Origin: Paenibacillus woosongensis
Lineage (GTDB): Bacteria > Bacillota > Bacilli > Paenibacillales > Paenibacillaceae
Reading direction: 5' to 3'
DNA: 64,000 nt
Assembly (NCBI RefSeq): GCF_009725165.1
Contig: NZ_WNZW01000001.1
Location: 310,001 to 374,000 of the forward strand
Every line of letters starts with the position of its first letter. Within the stretch, counting starts at the first letter, position 1. Shown piece after piece: positions 36,013 through 43,841 of the stretch. Made by a program: the position numbers and the translations under genes. The notes beneath the pieces were generated by a model. It made no database searches. It saw nothing but the letters and a program-made list of their open reading frames with translations, and was not told the origin of the DNA.

Positions 36013-37336
36013 CTGAAGGGATCCAGCCTGACAGAAGGGCTCCCTGATCGGGATGGTTGCCTGCGGTAAGCTCGCCTCCGTGCTGCCTAATAATTCTCTG
36101 CGAGATGGATAACCCTAATCCGGCTCCTCCTGTTGAACGATTTCTTGAAGCTTCTCCACGATATAGCGGTTCAAATACATGCCCCAATTCATCTGAAGGA
36201 AAACCTGGACCTGTATCCTGAATCGTAAAGATTACTTTATGCTCATCCTTCCCGCATTGGACGAGAATCTTACCATGGGATGGTGTATGCCTAACCGCAT
36301 TATCCATAATATTGTTCATGGCTCTCTCCAATAAATGCGCATCGCCTATAACACGGCAATCAGCCCCAGAAAAGTTCATGATTACAGAGATATCCTTTTG
36401 CACGGTTAGCGGCCTTAGGTTATTAACCGCTTTTTCCAATATAAATTCAATATCAAGCGTGCTTCTGTTCAGCTCCGCTTCCAAATACTCAACCTTCGTA
36501 AATGTGAACAAGTCCTCTACCAGCCTGTCCAATTGTGCTGATTTTTCCTTGCAAGCCGCCAAGTACTTAGCCAATTTATCCGGGGAATCTGCAATGCCTT
36601 GTTCTATGCCGTCTAAATAACCCCGCAAAGCAAACAACGGTGTCCTTAAATCATGTGCGACGGCAGCAATTACGAATCGGCGTTCTTCTTCCATATCCAG
36701 TTGTTTCTGAAAAGATTGCTGCAGTCCCTCGACCATCACTTCGAAACCATTGCGTACTTCGGCAATTTCCGTAATTCTGAATGAGGGCAGCTGCTGAACA
36801 TCCCAATCTCCGGAGGCCAGTTGCCGGGCAGCACTGCTCATTCTGTCGAGGGGTTTGAGAATCAGCCTCCGCATTGCGACAGCGACTATAATAACAGCCA
36901 GCAACAGCCCCGAAACAACCGCAATCATCGAAACCGCTTTTGAACTGGGCAGATAAATGACGGCTCGGCCAATCACTTGACCATCTCCGATCATGGAGAA
37001 CTGTTCGGACGATTGCCATGCCCTTTCTCGTCCCGGCTTGGATCGGTAAATTTCCTGATCAGAGGCATTCAGAATGACCGCATCTAATTTCGCTTCCCGT
37101 AAAAGAGTTTGCAGCTCGTTTTGCCATATAGGATCCGTCCAGTTGTCCGCATTAGTTCCGATCAGATGGATTATCTCAGACACTCTTTTTTGAATCCTCT
37201 GTTTTTGAAGCTGATTGTCGCCCAAACTCAAAGTGTTTGTTTGCAAGAAATGTGCCGTTAAGAAAAAGATCCAGGGCAGTAAAAGTATAAATAACAAGCC
37301 AAGCATTGTGAATGTACGAATGTGAACAGTCCTCAT
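36002..37336 (-). CDS. Sensor histidine kinase
   Basis: 445 residues. Membrane helix 1 (MLGLLFILLLPWIFFLTAHF), an extracytoplasmic region of about 110 residues, helix 2 (SMIAVVSGLLLAVIIVAVAM), HAMP, then phospho-His in AAVAHDLRTPLFALRGYL at about residue 228. ATPase motifs: NIMDNAVRHTP, DTGPGFPSDELGHVFEPLY, GGAGLGLSISQRII. ATG 37336 follows GGGAGG and is one base past the regulator's stop, so the genes are coupled. Confidence 0.9.
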   Translation of the reverse strand: MRTVHIRTFTMLGLLFILLLPWIFFLTAHFLQTNTLSLGDNQLQKQRIQKRVSEIIHLIGTNADNWTDPIWQNELQTLLREAKLDAVILNASDQEIYRSKPGRERAWQSSEQFSMIGDGQVIGRAVIYLPSSKAVSMIAVVSGLLLAVIIVAVAMRRLILKPLDRMSSAARQLASGDWDVQQLPSFRITEIAEVRNGFEVMVEGLQQSFQKQLDMEEERRFVIAAVAHDLRTPLFALRGYLDGIEQGIADSPDKLAKYLAACKEKSAQLDRLVEDLFTFTKVEYLEAELNRSTLDIEFILEKAVNNLRPLTVQKDISVIMNFSGADCRVIGDAHLLERAMNNIMDNAVRHTPSHGKILVQCGKDEHKVIFTIQDTGPGFPSDELGHVFEPLYRGEASRNRSTGGAGLGLSISQRIIRQHGGELTAGNHPDQGALLSGWIPSATA

Positions 37337-37337
37337 A

Positions 37338-38024
37338 TCATCCTCCCTCGAACCGGTAGCCCACGCCCCACACATTAATCAAGTATTTAGGGTGATTCGG
37401 ATCAGCCTCGATCTTCTCCCGGAGCCGGCTAAGATGAACGCGAATGGTGTGCTTATCGCCCACTCCGTCCCAGAATTTCTGAAGCAATTGATCATACGAG
37501 AAAACATGCCGCGGATGCTCTACAAACAGTCTCAACAGCTCAAATTCCTTAGGGGTCAGCGAGATGCTCTGCCCCTCTACTGATACTTCCCGCGTGGATA
37601 GATTTACTGCAAGGCGTCCATAGTCCAGAATCGCTCTGCTGACCTCCTGCTGAGGGCCGGTACGCCGCAATACGGCTTTCACCCTGGCAACAATCTCCCC
37701 AACGGAGGCCGTTTTGACAATATAATCGTCGCCGCCCAGCGTCAATCCCCGGATCTTGTCCACATCATCACTGCGCGCGCTCAAGAACAGGATAGGAACG
37801 CTGCTTTCCGCACGTATTCGCCTGCATAATTCAAAACCATCCAGTCCCGGCATCATGATGTCAACAATCATGCAATCAATCGTACTCCGCCGGAATTCAG
37901 CAAGCGCTTGTACCGCATCGCAGGCGGTTTCTACTCGAAAGTTATCATGCTCCAAAAAATCCTTCAAAAGCTCGACAATGCTCTCATCGTCATCCACGAC
38001 TAAAATCGTTTTCATTTCATTCAT
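37338..38024 (-). CDS. OmpR-family response regulator with altered beta5 motif
   Basis: 228 residues. Receiver acidic pocket VVDDDES, phospho-Asp in MIVDIMMPGLDGFE, SAR in FLSARSD, and Lys in DDYIVKTASVGEI. The Pro that normally follows this Lys (KPF) is Thr, which may change the alpha5 surface. The DNA-binding winged helix runs LTPKEFELLRLFVEHP to IRVHLSRLREKIEADP and VWGVGYRFEGG. It is divergent from the DJ-1-type gene across 240 nt that contain a direct repeat suited to OmpR-type binding. Confidence 0.9.
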   Translation of the reverse strand: MNEMKTILVVDDDESIVELLKDFLEHDNFRVETACDAVQALAEFRRSTIDCMIVDIMMPGLDGFELCRRIRAESSVPILFLSARSDDVDKIRGLTLGGDDYIVKTASVGEIVARVKAVLRRTGPQQEVSRAILDYGRLAVNLSTREVSVEGQSISLTPKEFELLRLFVEHPRHVFSYDQLLQKFWDGVGDKHTIRVHLSRLREKIEADPNHPKYLINVWGVGYRFEGG

Positions 38025-38138
38025 TCAATATTCCACCTTTAAGCTTGTGATCTAGCTATTGAAGATAAAAATAGAGATCGTTCCCATGGAATTCGAAATA
38101 AGTTTATCATTTTTTCTGTTCAAAAAACCAAACCTTAC

Positions 38139-38169
38139 GTTTTGTGATGAATTGTTTATTGTTTTGTGA
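38139..38169. promoter_or_regulatory. Direct repeat GTTTTGTGA, candidate response-regulator site
   Basis: Two GTTTTGTGA copies start 22 nt apart (38139 and 38161), two helical turns, in the intergenic region between the two-component operon and the DJ-1-type gene. Tandem repeats on one face of the helix are typical of OmpR-family sites. Confidence 0.45.
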
Positions 38170-38265
38170 CTTTTTCATAGCCGGGTCCGAGATATCTGTT
38201 TGGTATGATCCTGTTATGTTACGGCCGATACAAACTAAACTGATGCGGTAAAAGGAGAAATGTTC

Positions 38266-39318
38266 ATGCTATCCGTTCAAATTGTATTATTTGATGGCTT
38301 CGACCTTTTAGATGCCATTGCGCCTTACGAGGTGTTTTGCGCTGCCGAAATGTTTGCAGGCGGAGCACTAAGCGTGGAGTTCGTCACGGCCGAAGGGCCA
38401 AGGCCCGTGCCTAGCGGCACGAACGGGTTAATTATTGAGGCAAGCGGCCGGCTGAAGCCGGATAGGGCGGGAATCCTTCTCGTCCCTGGCGCATCTGGAG
38501 ATGTGGACGAAGATAGGCCCGATTCCGTGCCGGCTATTTTGGTCCGGGCAATGAATACGGCATTAACCGGACTGATCCGGGAGGCGTTTTTGCAGCAAGA
38601 TGTCATAGTTGCTACCGTATGCGGCGGCTCCCTGCTGTTAGCCATGGGAGGCTTGCTGGAAGGCAGATCGGCTGTTACCCATCGTTTGGGCATGGATCTG
38701 CTCGGATCGACCGGCGCTATTCCCATCCAGGCACGCGTTGTCGATGACGGCAATCTGGTTACAGGCGGAGGCGTAACATCCGGTCTCGATGTTGCTCTGC
38801 ATCTGGTAGAACGCGAGCTTGGACCGCGTATCGCCCATGCAGTAGAGGAGCTGTTTGAATTCGAACGGAGAGGAACCGTTTGGCGAAAGAAAGGCATTGC
38901 GCTAAGGACTGAAAAGGAATTAAGCAGCAACGATCCAGATGCTTCGGCCACGCTGACAACGCCGGGGACACCTACAGAGACAGCGGCATTGGAGAACCGG
39001 CAAAATACTACCCAGGCATCTGCTTTTGACGGAGATTGGGATACAACAATCGCAACGCCTGTCGGGAAAATGCAGGTCAGGCTTTCGATTTCAACACAGA
39101 ATGGGATCATTCAGGGGACTGCCACACAGGGAGATGAAACGGTAGCGTTTATGAATCCCTTGCTTCAGGGCGACAAGCTTGCCTGGTCACTCCAAATCTC
39201 CAAACCGATGAGATTGAACCTGAGATTTGAAGTGGCTGCCGAAGGAAATCTAATGACCGGATTCGCCAAAGCTGGCGTACTGCCAGGGTCTAAATTAACG
39301 GGAATCCGGGTTTCCTGA
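38266..39318 (+). CDS. DJ-1/PfpI-family protein fused to a small beta-barrel domain
   Basis: 350 residues. Residues 1-195 are a DJ-1/PfpI class I glutaminase-like fold with the nucleophile Cys in VATVCGGSLLLAMGGLL and LLVPGASGD upstream. This subgroup includes isonitrile hydratases and the sensor halves of AraC-type regulators. A disordered Thr/Ala-rich linker (about 205-250) leads to a 95-residue beta domain (DGDWDTTIATPVGKMQVRLS to KLTGIRVS) of the lipocalin-like sort found at the ends of some amidohydrolases. I chose ATG 38266, 8 nt after GGAG. DUF2306 follows 24 nt later, a probable operon. Confidence 0.75.
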   Translation: MLSVQIVLFDGFDLLDAIAPYEVFCAAEMFAGGALSVEFVTAEGPRPVPSGTNGLIIEASGRLKPDRAGILLVPGASGDVDEDRPDSVPAILVRAMNTALTGLIREAFLQQDVIVATVCGGSLLLAMGGLLEGRSAVTHRLGMDLLGSTGAIPIQARVVDDGNLVTGGGVTSGLDVALHLVERELGPRIAHAVEELFEFERRGTVWRKKGIALRTEKELSSNDPDASATLTTPGTPTETAALENRQNTTQASAFDGDWDTTIATPVGKMQVRLSISTQNGIIQGTATQGDETVAFMNPLLQGDKLAWSLQISKPMRLNLRFEVAAEGNLMTGFAKAGVLPGSKLTGIRVS

Positions 39319-39342
39319 CCCGATGGGAGAGATATAAAGAAT

Positions 39343-39990
39343 ATGAAGAAACGTAATACGCTTTTTGCCGTTTTGACCGTGATAAGCATGATTGTCATCC
39401 TGTATGCCTTGGTGAAAAATTATATGATTGATCCGGAAGCGACGCAATTTTTGAGCCACAAAACCGGATTGCGCCGCGAGTTAAAACTTCGAACCTGGTT
39501 AAACGTAATGTACGTGCATGTTGCCTTTGCCTGTATCGCCACGGCTGGGGGGCTGCTCAATTTTTCGAAACGGATCCTGGCCAAAAACCGCAAATTCCAC
39601 CGCATTAACGGCTACGTTTATGTCGTGTCGGTATTAATTGTCGTGCTGACTTCCGGCTATATGGCCCCCTACGCTACCGGCGGAAAAATCAGCAGCATGG
39701 GATTCAATGCGATGAATATGATATGGATGGCTTTCACCATCACCGCGCTTGTCCAAATCAAAAGGAAACGGATCGCCCAGCACCGGAGCTGGATGATGCG
39801 AAGCTACGCTTTTTGTTTTACGAATATGCTGATTCATCTTACGACCTCCCTTGTTCAACAGGGCTTCGGTTTCGATTACGCTGCCAGCTACTCCATTGGC
39901 GTCTATGCCTCTCTGGTGCTGCTGCTGATCCTTCCTAACTTTTTCATATATAGAAGCCAGCCAATCCCAACATCCATTAAAAAAGGCTAG
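39343..39990 (+). CDS. DUF2306-family membrane protein (second of two)
   Basis: 215 residues, about six helices, closely similar along its length to 27757-28386 (TWLNVMYVHVAFACIATAGG, RKFHRINGYVYVVSVL, SGYMAPYATGGKISS, QHRSWMMRSYAFCFTNMLIH). Function unknown; conserved membrane His residues are shared by both. It is likely co-transcribed with the DJ-1 fusion. Its stop codon lies inside the terminator stem shared with the convergent EamA gene. Confidence 0.85.
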   Translation: MKKRNTLFAVLTVISMIVILYALVKNYMIDPEATQFLSHKTGLRRELKLRTWLNVMYVHVAFACIATAGGLLNFSKRILAKNRKFHRINGYVYVVSVLIVVLTSGYMAPYATGGKISSMGFNAMNMIWMAFTITALVQIKRKRIAQHRSWMMRSYAFCFTNMLIHLTTSLVQQGFGFDYAASYSIGVYASLVLLLILPNFFIYRSQPIPTSIKKG

Positions 39991-40013
39991 CCAGAATGGC
40001 TAACCTTTTTCTT
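39978..40013. terminator. Bidirectional terminator between DUF2306 and EamA genes
   Basis: AAAAAGGCTAGCC and GGCTAACCTTTTT flank a short loop. The stem overlaps both stop codons. Confidence 0.8.
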
Positions 40014-40871
40014 TCGTTGAAGAGTGGATAACACTACTCCCCCGACAATCAGGAGAGATCCTAATATCTCAACTTCCGTGATTGGCTTGTACAGCAGAAC
40101 AAATCCCATCACCATAGCAACAAATGGCTCTAAATTAGACAAAATCGACGCTTTTGACGCATCCACATGCCGGATGTTTTGATTCCAAATCAGCGTGGCT
40201 ATCCCATGCACAACCACGGCTGTCCCAATTAAAAAAGCCCAATCATGGATTTGGAGACTTATCCGAATGGGATGATCTAATGCAGATATGAAAGGCAGCC
40301 CAACGATAAAGCCGACGATATTTGAATAGAGAGTGATTGTCAGAGGATTGATTCTTTGAGAAAGTACTCTCGTCATTATAATCATTATGGCAAATGTCAC
40401 CATGGTGACCACGATCCATAACAGCCCTTGATCCACATGTATTGTTGAAAAGTTCCCTTTCGTCACTACAAAAAAAATCCCTAATATTGCAATTATGGAT
40501 CCCAGCAGCATGCGAACCGTTAGTTTCTCCTTTAAAAATACCGCTGCCAATACCCCTGCCAAAATAGGCGTCATTGCTAAAATTAATGCCGACGTTGTAG
40601 GGTCGGCGGTTTGCAGGCCTGCAAAAAAGGACCATTGATTAATAAACACGCCGATCACACCAAGAACAAACAGCAATATAAAATCTGCCTTATTGATACG
40701 CACAAAAGCTTTTTTAAAAGCAGCTAGTCCAACTAATAACATCACAATAAACAATAGTCTCAATTCGGTCAGCACCGTTGGCGAGAAATGTTGAATTAGC
40801 ATCTTTCCAAACACAAAATTGCTCCCCCATACGATGACACAAAAAATGAGCCATGAATAAGCCTTGAACAT
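39987..40871 (-). CDS. EamA-family (DMT) transporter
   Basis: 294 residues, ten membrane helices in two EamA repeats (IFCVIVWGSNFVFGKML to FFVVTKG, and LLWIVVTMVTFAIMIIMTRV to VLSTLQRKKK). The NQWSFFAGLQTADPTTSALI and ASILSNLEPFVAMVMGFVLL segments are typical. These export amino acids, nucleosides or drugs; the substrate cannot be told. It overlaps the end of the convergent DUF2306 gene by 4 nt. Confidence 0.88.
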   Translation of the reverse strand: MFKAYSWLIFCVIVWGSNFVFGKMLIQHFSPTVLTELRLLFIVMLLVGLAAFKKAFVRINKADFILLFVLGVIGVFINQWSFFAGLQTADPTTSALILAMTPILAGVLAAVFLKEKLTVRMLLGSIIAILGIFFVVTKGNFSTIHVDQGLLWIVVTMVTFAIMIIMTRVLSQRINPLTITLYSNIVGFIVGLPFISALDHPIRISLQIHDWAFLIGTAVVVHGIATLIWNQNIRHVDASKASILSNLEPFVAMVMGFVLLYKPITEVEILGSLLIVGGVVLSTLQRKKKVSHSG

Positions 40872-41093
40872 AATACCATCCGCTCCTAATCTAAGATCAA
40901 CTACTCTATTCTATAGACAAAAGCTTCTCGTGTATACGTTTGCCAGAATCATCCACATGGGGGTCCCATATTTATCCTACACACTTCCAAAAATTCGAAT
41001 ATATGAATGTTATTTGTCCGCTTCATCCACTTTATGATGTAGATAGCTATTTCCCATTATCACCTTCGTATAGATTTGACATAAGCGACTGAC

Positions 41094-41122
41094 TTGAACA
41101 AATTACCATATTTTGTTATAGT
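41094..41122 (+). promoter_or_regulatory. Sigma-A promoter of winged-helix family copy 2
   Basis: TTGAAC (41094-41099), 17 nt, TATAGT (41117-41122). The rest of this 357-nt gap after the EamA gene shows nothing else apart from the leader hairpin. Confidence 0.8.
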
Positions 41123-41151
41123 GAATATTAATTAATCGGTGTAAAGCATAT

Positions 41152-41201
41152 ACCGCTTTGATGCTCATGTTCTCGAACATGGAGTGTTGGGGCGGTTTTT
41201 G
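41152..41201 (+). terminator. Leader intrinsic terminator (attenuator) upstream of copy 2
   Basis: ACCGC (41152) pairs with GCGGT (41192-41196), CTCATGTTC pairs with GAACATGGAG inside, and TTTTTG follows. The proximal ACCGCTTTGATGC matches the GCCGCTTTGATAC of copies 1 and 3; the A for G change at the first base is balanced by T for C on the other strand. Confidence 0.75.
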
Positions 41202-41228
41202 TTTTATTGGGGATGGAAGTGAACTAAA

Positions 41229-41885
41229 ATGAGCATGTTTGAAGATGTTTATGCGAAATGGCTGGATCAGCAAATGGCTGAGGAGATAAGTCCGCGAAGA
41301 AGAGAGCTGCTTCGAAAGGGACTAAGCTGGGGAACGGTCGATTTTTTGCGCAGGATTTGGTATCCCGCCATAGGCAACTTTGATTACTTATACCCTGAAT
41401 ATGAGATTAGGGACTATAATAACGGCTATCGTTATCTCGACCTCGCTTATTTACCGGGAAATGCCAAGGGCTGTATTGAAATTCAAGATTATCGGAGCCA
41501 CACCAGGGACATTGAAGTCAATCGATTTAAGGATTTGTGCATGAAGCAGTCTTTACTGGCTCTTGATGATTGGCTGTTCCTCCCGATCGCCTACTTATCT
41601 ATCCGCGACGATCCGGGCGTCTGCAAGCAGCTTACCCTTTCCTTTATAGGAAAGTTTCTCTCAAGTTCGGTACCTTCCGGGCTCCATTGGGCGGAGGCAG
41701 AAACCTTACGGTTTGCTCGTAGACTGCTGCGCCCTTTTACACCCGGTGAAATTTCTGCTCATCTACAGCTTTCGGAGCAACATTCGCGCAAAATCCTCCG
41801 TCAACTCGCTAGCAAACAATTGCTGTTGATCGCAAGCGGCAAACTACGGTACCGAACCTACCGGCTCCCCGAGACCGAGGTTTAG
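41229..41885 (+). CDS. DUF559/Vsr-like nuclease-fold protein with C-terminal winged helix, copy 2
   Basis: 218 residues, intact. It aligns end to end with copy 1: RYLDLAYLPGNAKG, CIEIQDYRSHTRDIEVNRF, KDLCMKQSLLALDDWLFLPI, AYLSIRDDPGVCKQL and winged helix FTPGEISAHLQLSEQHSRKIL. The Asp, the Glu-x-Gln and the HxRD/RFKDL positions are conserved between copies, while surface positions vary, as expected for function kept under selection. GGAAGTG precedes the ATG. It is followed by its own repeat cluster and a degenerate tRNA fragment. Confidence 0.6.
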   Translation: MSMFEDVYAKWLDQQMAEEISPRRRELLRKGLSWGTVDFLRRIWYPAIGNFDYLYPEYEIRDYNNGYRYLDLAYLPGNAKGCIEIQDYRSHTRDIEVNRFKDLCMKQSLLALDDWLFLPIAYLSIRDDPGVCKQLTLSFIGKFLSSSVPSGLHWAEAETLRFARRLLRPFTPGEISAHLQLSEQHSRKILRQLASKQLLLIASGKLRYRTYRLPETEV

Positions 41886-42003
41886 AGCGAGGCTTTGACC
41901 GAGACGGGACCTGGAGCGAGAAGGAACGATAACGTGACCAAGACTACGACTTAGGAGCGAAAATGTGACCGAGAACGTGATCAAAATTTTTCAAAATTTT
42001 TTT

Positions 42004-42187
42004 TAACGAATCTCACAATCGCTATTTGTACAAAAACAACCTCGGGCAAAATGTAACGAAGCTGGGTAACGTTATTTCCTTCTTTTCTGCTCCAGACAGA
42101 ACATAAACGGCAAATAGAGTGTCTGAGATTCGTTAGATTTAAAATCATAGCTAATATGTACAAATAACGTGGATGAGATTCGTTAGA
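42004..42187. repeat. Cluster of four ~27-nt repeats in both orientations (family 2)
   Basis: Units at 42004-42031 (+), 42053-42077 (+, divergent), 42111-42137 (-) and 42158-42187 (-). Consensus in one orientation: TAACGAATCTCA, a few variable bases, then (G/A)CG or TC followed by TATTTG. As at 3231, two forward units face two reverse ones. The preceding 41886-42003 holds degenerate GAGCGA/GTGACC repeats and no gene. Confidence 0.7.
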
Positions 42188-42301
42188 CTCGGGCTAACAG
42201 ACGGATGTCTCCTAAGGCGTGGGTGGTGTACTCGCCCGCCTTCGTTCCCTATGCAAAGTCTGAACCCAGGGGTTCGACCGGCCCCATTTTTACAACAGAA
42301 C

Positions 42302-42337
42302 AAAAAAAGGTTAGCCAATAGGGCTAACCTTTTTTTC
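42302..42337 (-). terminator. Terminator of the SRPBCC operon, in a copy of the tRNA-Ala downstream region
   Basis: GGTTAGCC-AATA-GGGCTAACC with A and T runs on its two sides. Sequence and position match the tRNA-Ala terminator at 54384-54415. Confidence 0.75.
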
Positions 42338-42339
42338 GT

Positions 42340-42386
42340 ATGTTACCTAAGGGATCAATCCCCTGACCTCATCTCTTTTATCATGA
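42340..42386 (-). pseudogene. Degenerate 3' fragment of tRNA-Ala
   Basis: The stretch ctaagggatcaatcccctga and the following cctc align with the T-arm, variable loop and start of the anticodon stem of the intact tRNA-Ala at 54424-54496 (ctagggggatcgaacccctg, acctc). The acceptor-stem part is degraded (TGTTACC for TGGAGTC), and the anticodon arm and 5' half are missing. The flanking terminator and the region at 42255-42280 also match 54332-54357, so this is a copied or att-like segment, not chance. Confidence 0.65.
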
Positions 42387-42815
42387 TTAATGACTTGTCT
42401 TTTCCTTTATCGCGGCTAGCACCTCTTCCCAATAAATCTTCATTTGTTCGCGTGTATTTGCATGATCCAAGTTCTCTTGATGAAAGCTAATCGTTGTTCT
42501 GTCTGGTTTATCGGATATCAGCCGGATTTGCAGTGTGGATGGTTTGTCCCACCCCGTCTTTCCCCACTTTAAGCGGATCTGTTTCAAAGGTTTAACCACC
42601 CTGAATTGCCCTGTAATTCCCTCATCGGATTTAAAGGTCTCCCCTTCTTTCAATGAAAGGGTCGGAGTAGTTCCAAGCCATAGCTTCAATCCTTCAGAGG
42701 AGGTAAGAAACGCCCATGACTGTTCCGGTGAAATCGGCAGCGTCCTCCGAACCCCAACTTGAAAGCCGGCAGATGCGGTTTGACCAACTATTTTGACGTT
42801 TTCGCTTTTCTTCAT
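42387..42815 (-). CDS. SRPBCC/AHSA1-family protein
   Basis: 142 residues. START-like fold of the AHSA1 type: VRRTLPISPEQSWAFLTSSE, LWLGTTPTLSLKEGETF, QIRLKWGKTGWDKPSTLQI, TTISFHQENL, and the C-terminal helix YWEEVLAAIKE. It is soluble and its ligand is unknown. GGAGAGG precedes the ATG. It lies 15 nt downstream of the SUMF1-like gene in a three-gene operon. Confidence 0.8.
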   Translation of the reverse strand: MKKSENVKIVGQTASAGFQVGVRRTLPISPEQSWAFLTSSEGLKLWLGTTPTLSLKEGETFKSDEGITGQFRVVKPLKQIRLKWGKTGWDKPSTLQIRLISDKPDRTTISFHQENLDHANTREQMKIYWEEVLAAIKEKTSH

Positions 42816-42830
42816 CTCTAACCTCTCCAG

Positions 42831-43325
42831 TTACAGTGTTTTGGCAAGACGGAAACCAAGATCATCGATACGAAAAGAGGGATGACTCCGACGGCAAGTT
42901 GCTCCACATCCCGGTGCTTCTTCAGCCCAACTGCCACCGCGAAATACCCGGTAAGATCCGTATACCTCGATATCATACAGATCCCAGCACCATTCCCAGA
43001 CATTGCCCAACATATCATAGAGTTTCCAATCGTTCGGCAATTTTTGTGCGACTCCGTGCAATCGTCCATCCGAATTGTCACGATACCAGGCAATCCCATC
43101 AAACCATGAGACATTGACCTTAGGTATTTCAGGCAATGCCTTCGGTTCCAATGTCCCTTGCATGATCGCAGCATATAGCGATTGTGTTACTGGCACGGGC
43201 GCGAGCAAAAATGACTCTACCGATGCCGTCCAAGTCTCCTTTATTCGATCATCCCTTAAAGCAACAACGCCCGCAGGAATAGTGTTCATGCGATAATCTG
43301 CAAACATATCACCATAGCCTGACAT
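42831..43325 (-). CDS. Minimal SUMF1/formylglycine-generating-enzyme-like protein
   Basis: 164 residues from ATG 43325. Family parts are present at both ends: TIPAGVVALRDD and PVTQSLYAAIMQG at the N-terminus, VSWFDGIAWYRDNS in the middle, and KLYDMLGNVWEWCWDLYDIE, YRVFRGGSWAEEAP and DLGFRLAKTL at the C-terminus. The usual central block with the RLPTEAEWEYA motif, about 60 residues, is absent, so the protein jumps from the VSWFD helix to WKLYDMLGNV. It may be a compact relative or the product of an in-frame deletion. Cysteines occur in PGCGATCRRSHP. It is 3 nt from DUF4180. Confidence 0.7.
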   Translation of the reverse strand: MSGYGDMFADYRMNTIPAGVVALRDDRIKETWTASVESFLLAPVPVTQSLYAAIMQGTLEPKALPEIPKVNVSWFDGIAWYRDNSDGRLHGVAQKLPNDWKLYDMLGNVWEWCWDLYDIEVYGSYRVFRGGSWAEEAPGCGATCRRSHPSFRIDDLGFRLAKTL

Positions 43326-43327
43326 CT

Positions 43328-43711
43328 TCACCTGAAATGACCCGGTTTTATATTGCTTAGCTTTTCGATCGCTTGCTGCTCCGTAGAAACGAAGAAAATA
43401 TCGTTTCCATTGTTGCATTCATATATAAAATCCTTCAGACTCTGACTCGAATACATCGAAAAGTCTCCTACAATCGCCATCTGCACTTGATAATTAATGA
43501 ATTTTTGCAAAATTTCGCCCGCAAGACGCGTTTTAAGGTCAAAAAAACTCTCGCTGATTAGCGACTTTTCGATAACAATACGATCACAGTCCGTTTCATA
43601 TCTTACGGTTGCCATAAAATCCAATGCGGATTGTACATCGTTGATAACTGGCGCGACGCCGTTTACTACGGCGATAGTTGTTCCACCCGCCTCGATTTTT
43701 ACAATATTCAT
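43328..43711 (-). CDS. DUF4180-family protein
   Basis: 127 residues. The N-terminal NIVKIEAGGTTIAVVNG and the conserved SESFFDLKTRLAGEILQKF, YQVQMAIVGDFS and SLKDFIYECNNGNDIFFV match DUF4180, small soluble alpha/beta proteins (STAS-like look) of unknown role. GGAGGAGG precedes the ATG. It is the first gene of the DUF4180-SUMF1-SRPBCC operon. Confidence 0.85.
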   Translation of the reverse strand: MNIVKIEAGGTTIAVVNGVAPVINDVQSALDFMATVRYETDCDRIVIEKSLISESFFDLKTRLAGEILQKFINYQVQMAIVGDFSMYSSQSLKDFIYECNNGNDIFFVSTEQQAIEKLSNIKPGHFR

Positions 43712-43841
43712 AGAATCCTCCTCCAGAAGTCTATAGGTAGTGCTATCAGGATCAGCATTTTCATCTGACCAGACTTGTTGGGCATAAATTCCATATTTGC
43801 TGATACACTACTAGACGCCAATCATTTTGTCAATCTGGACT

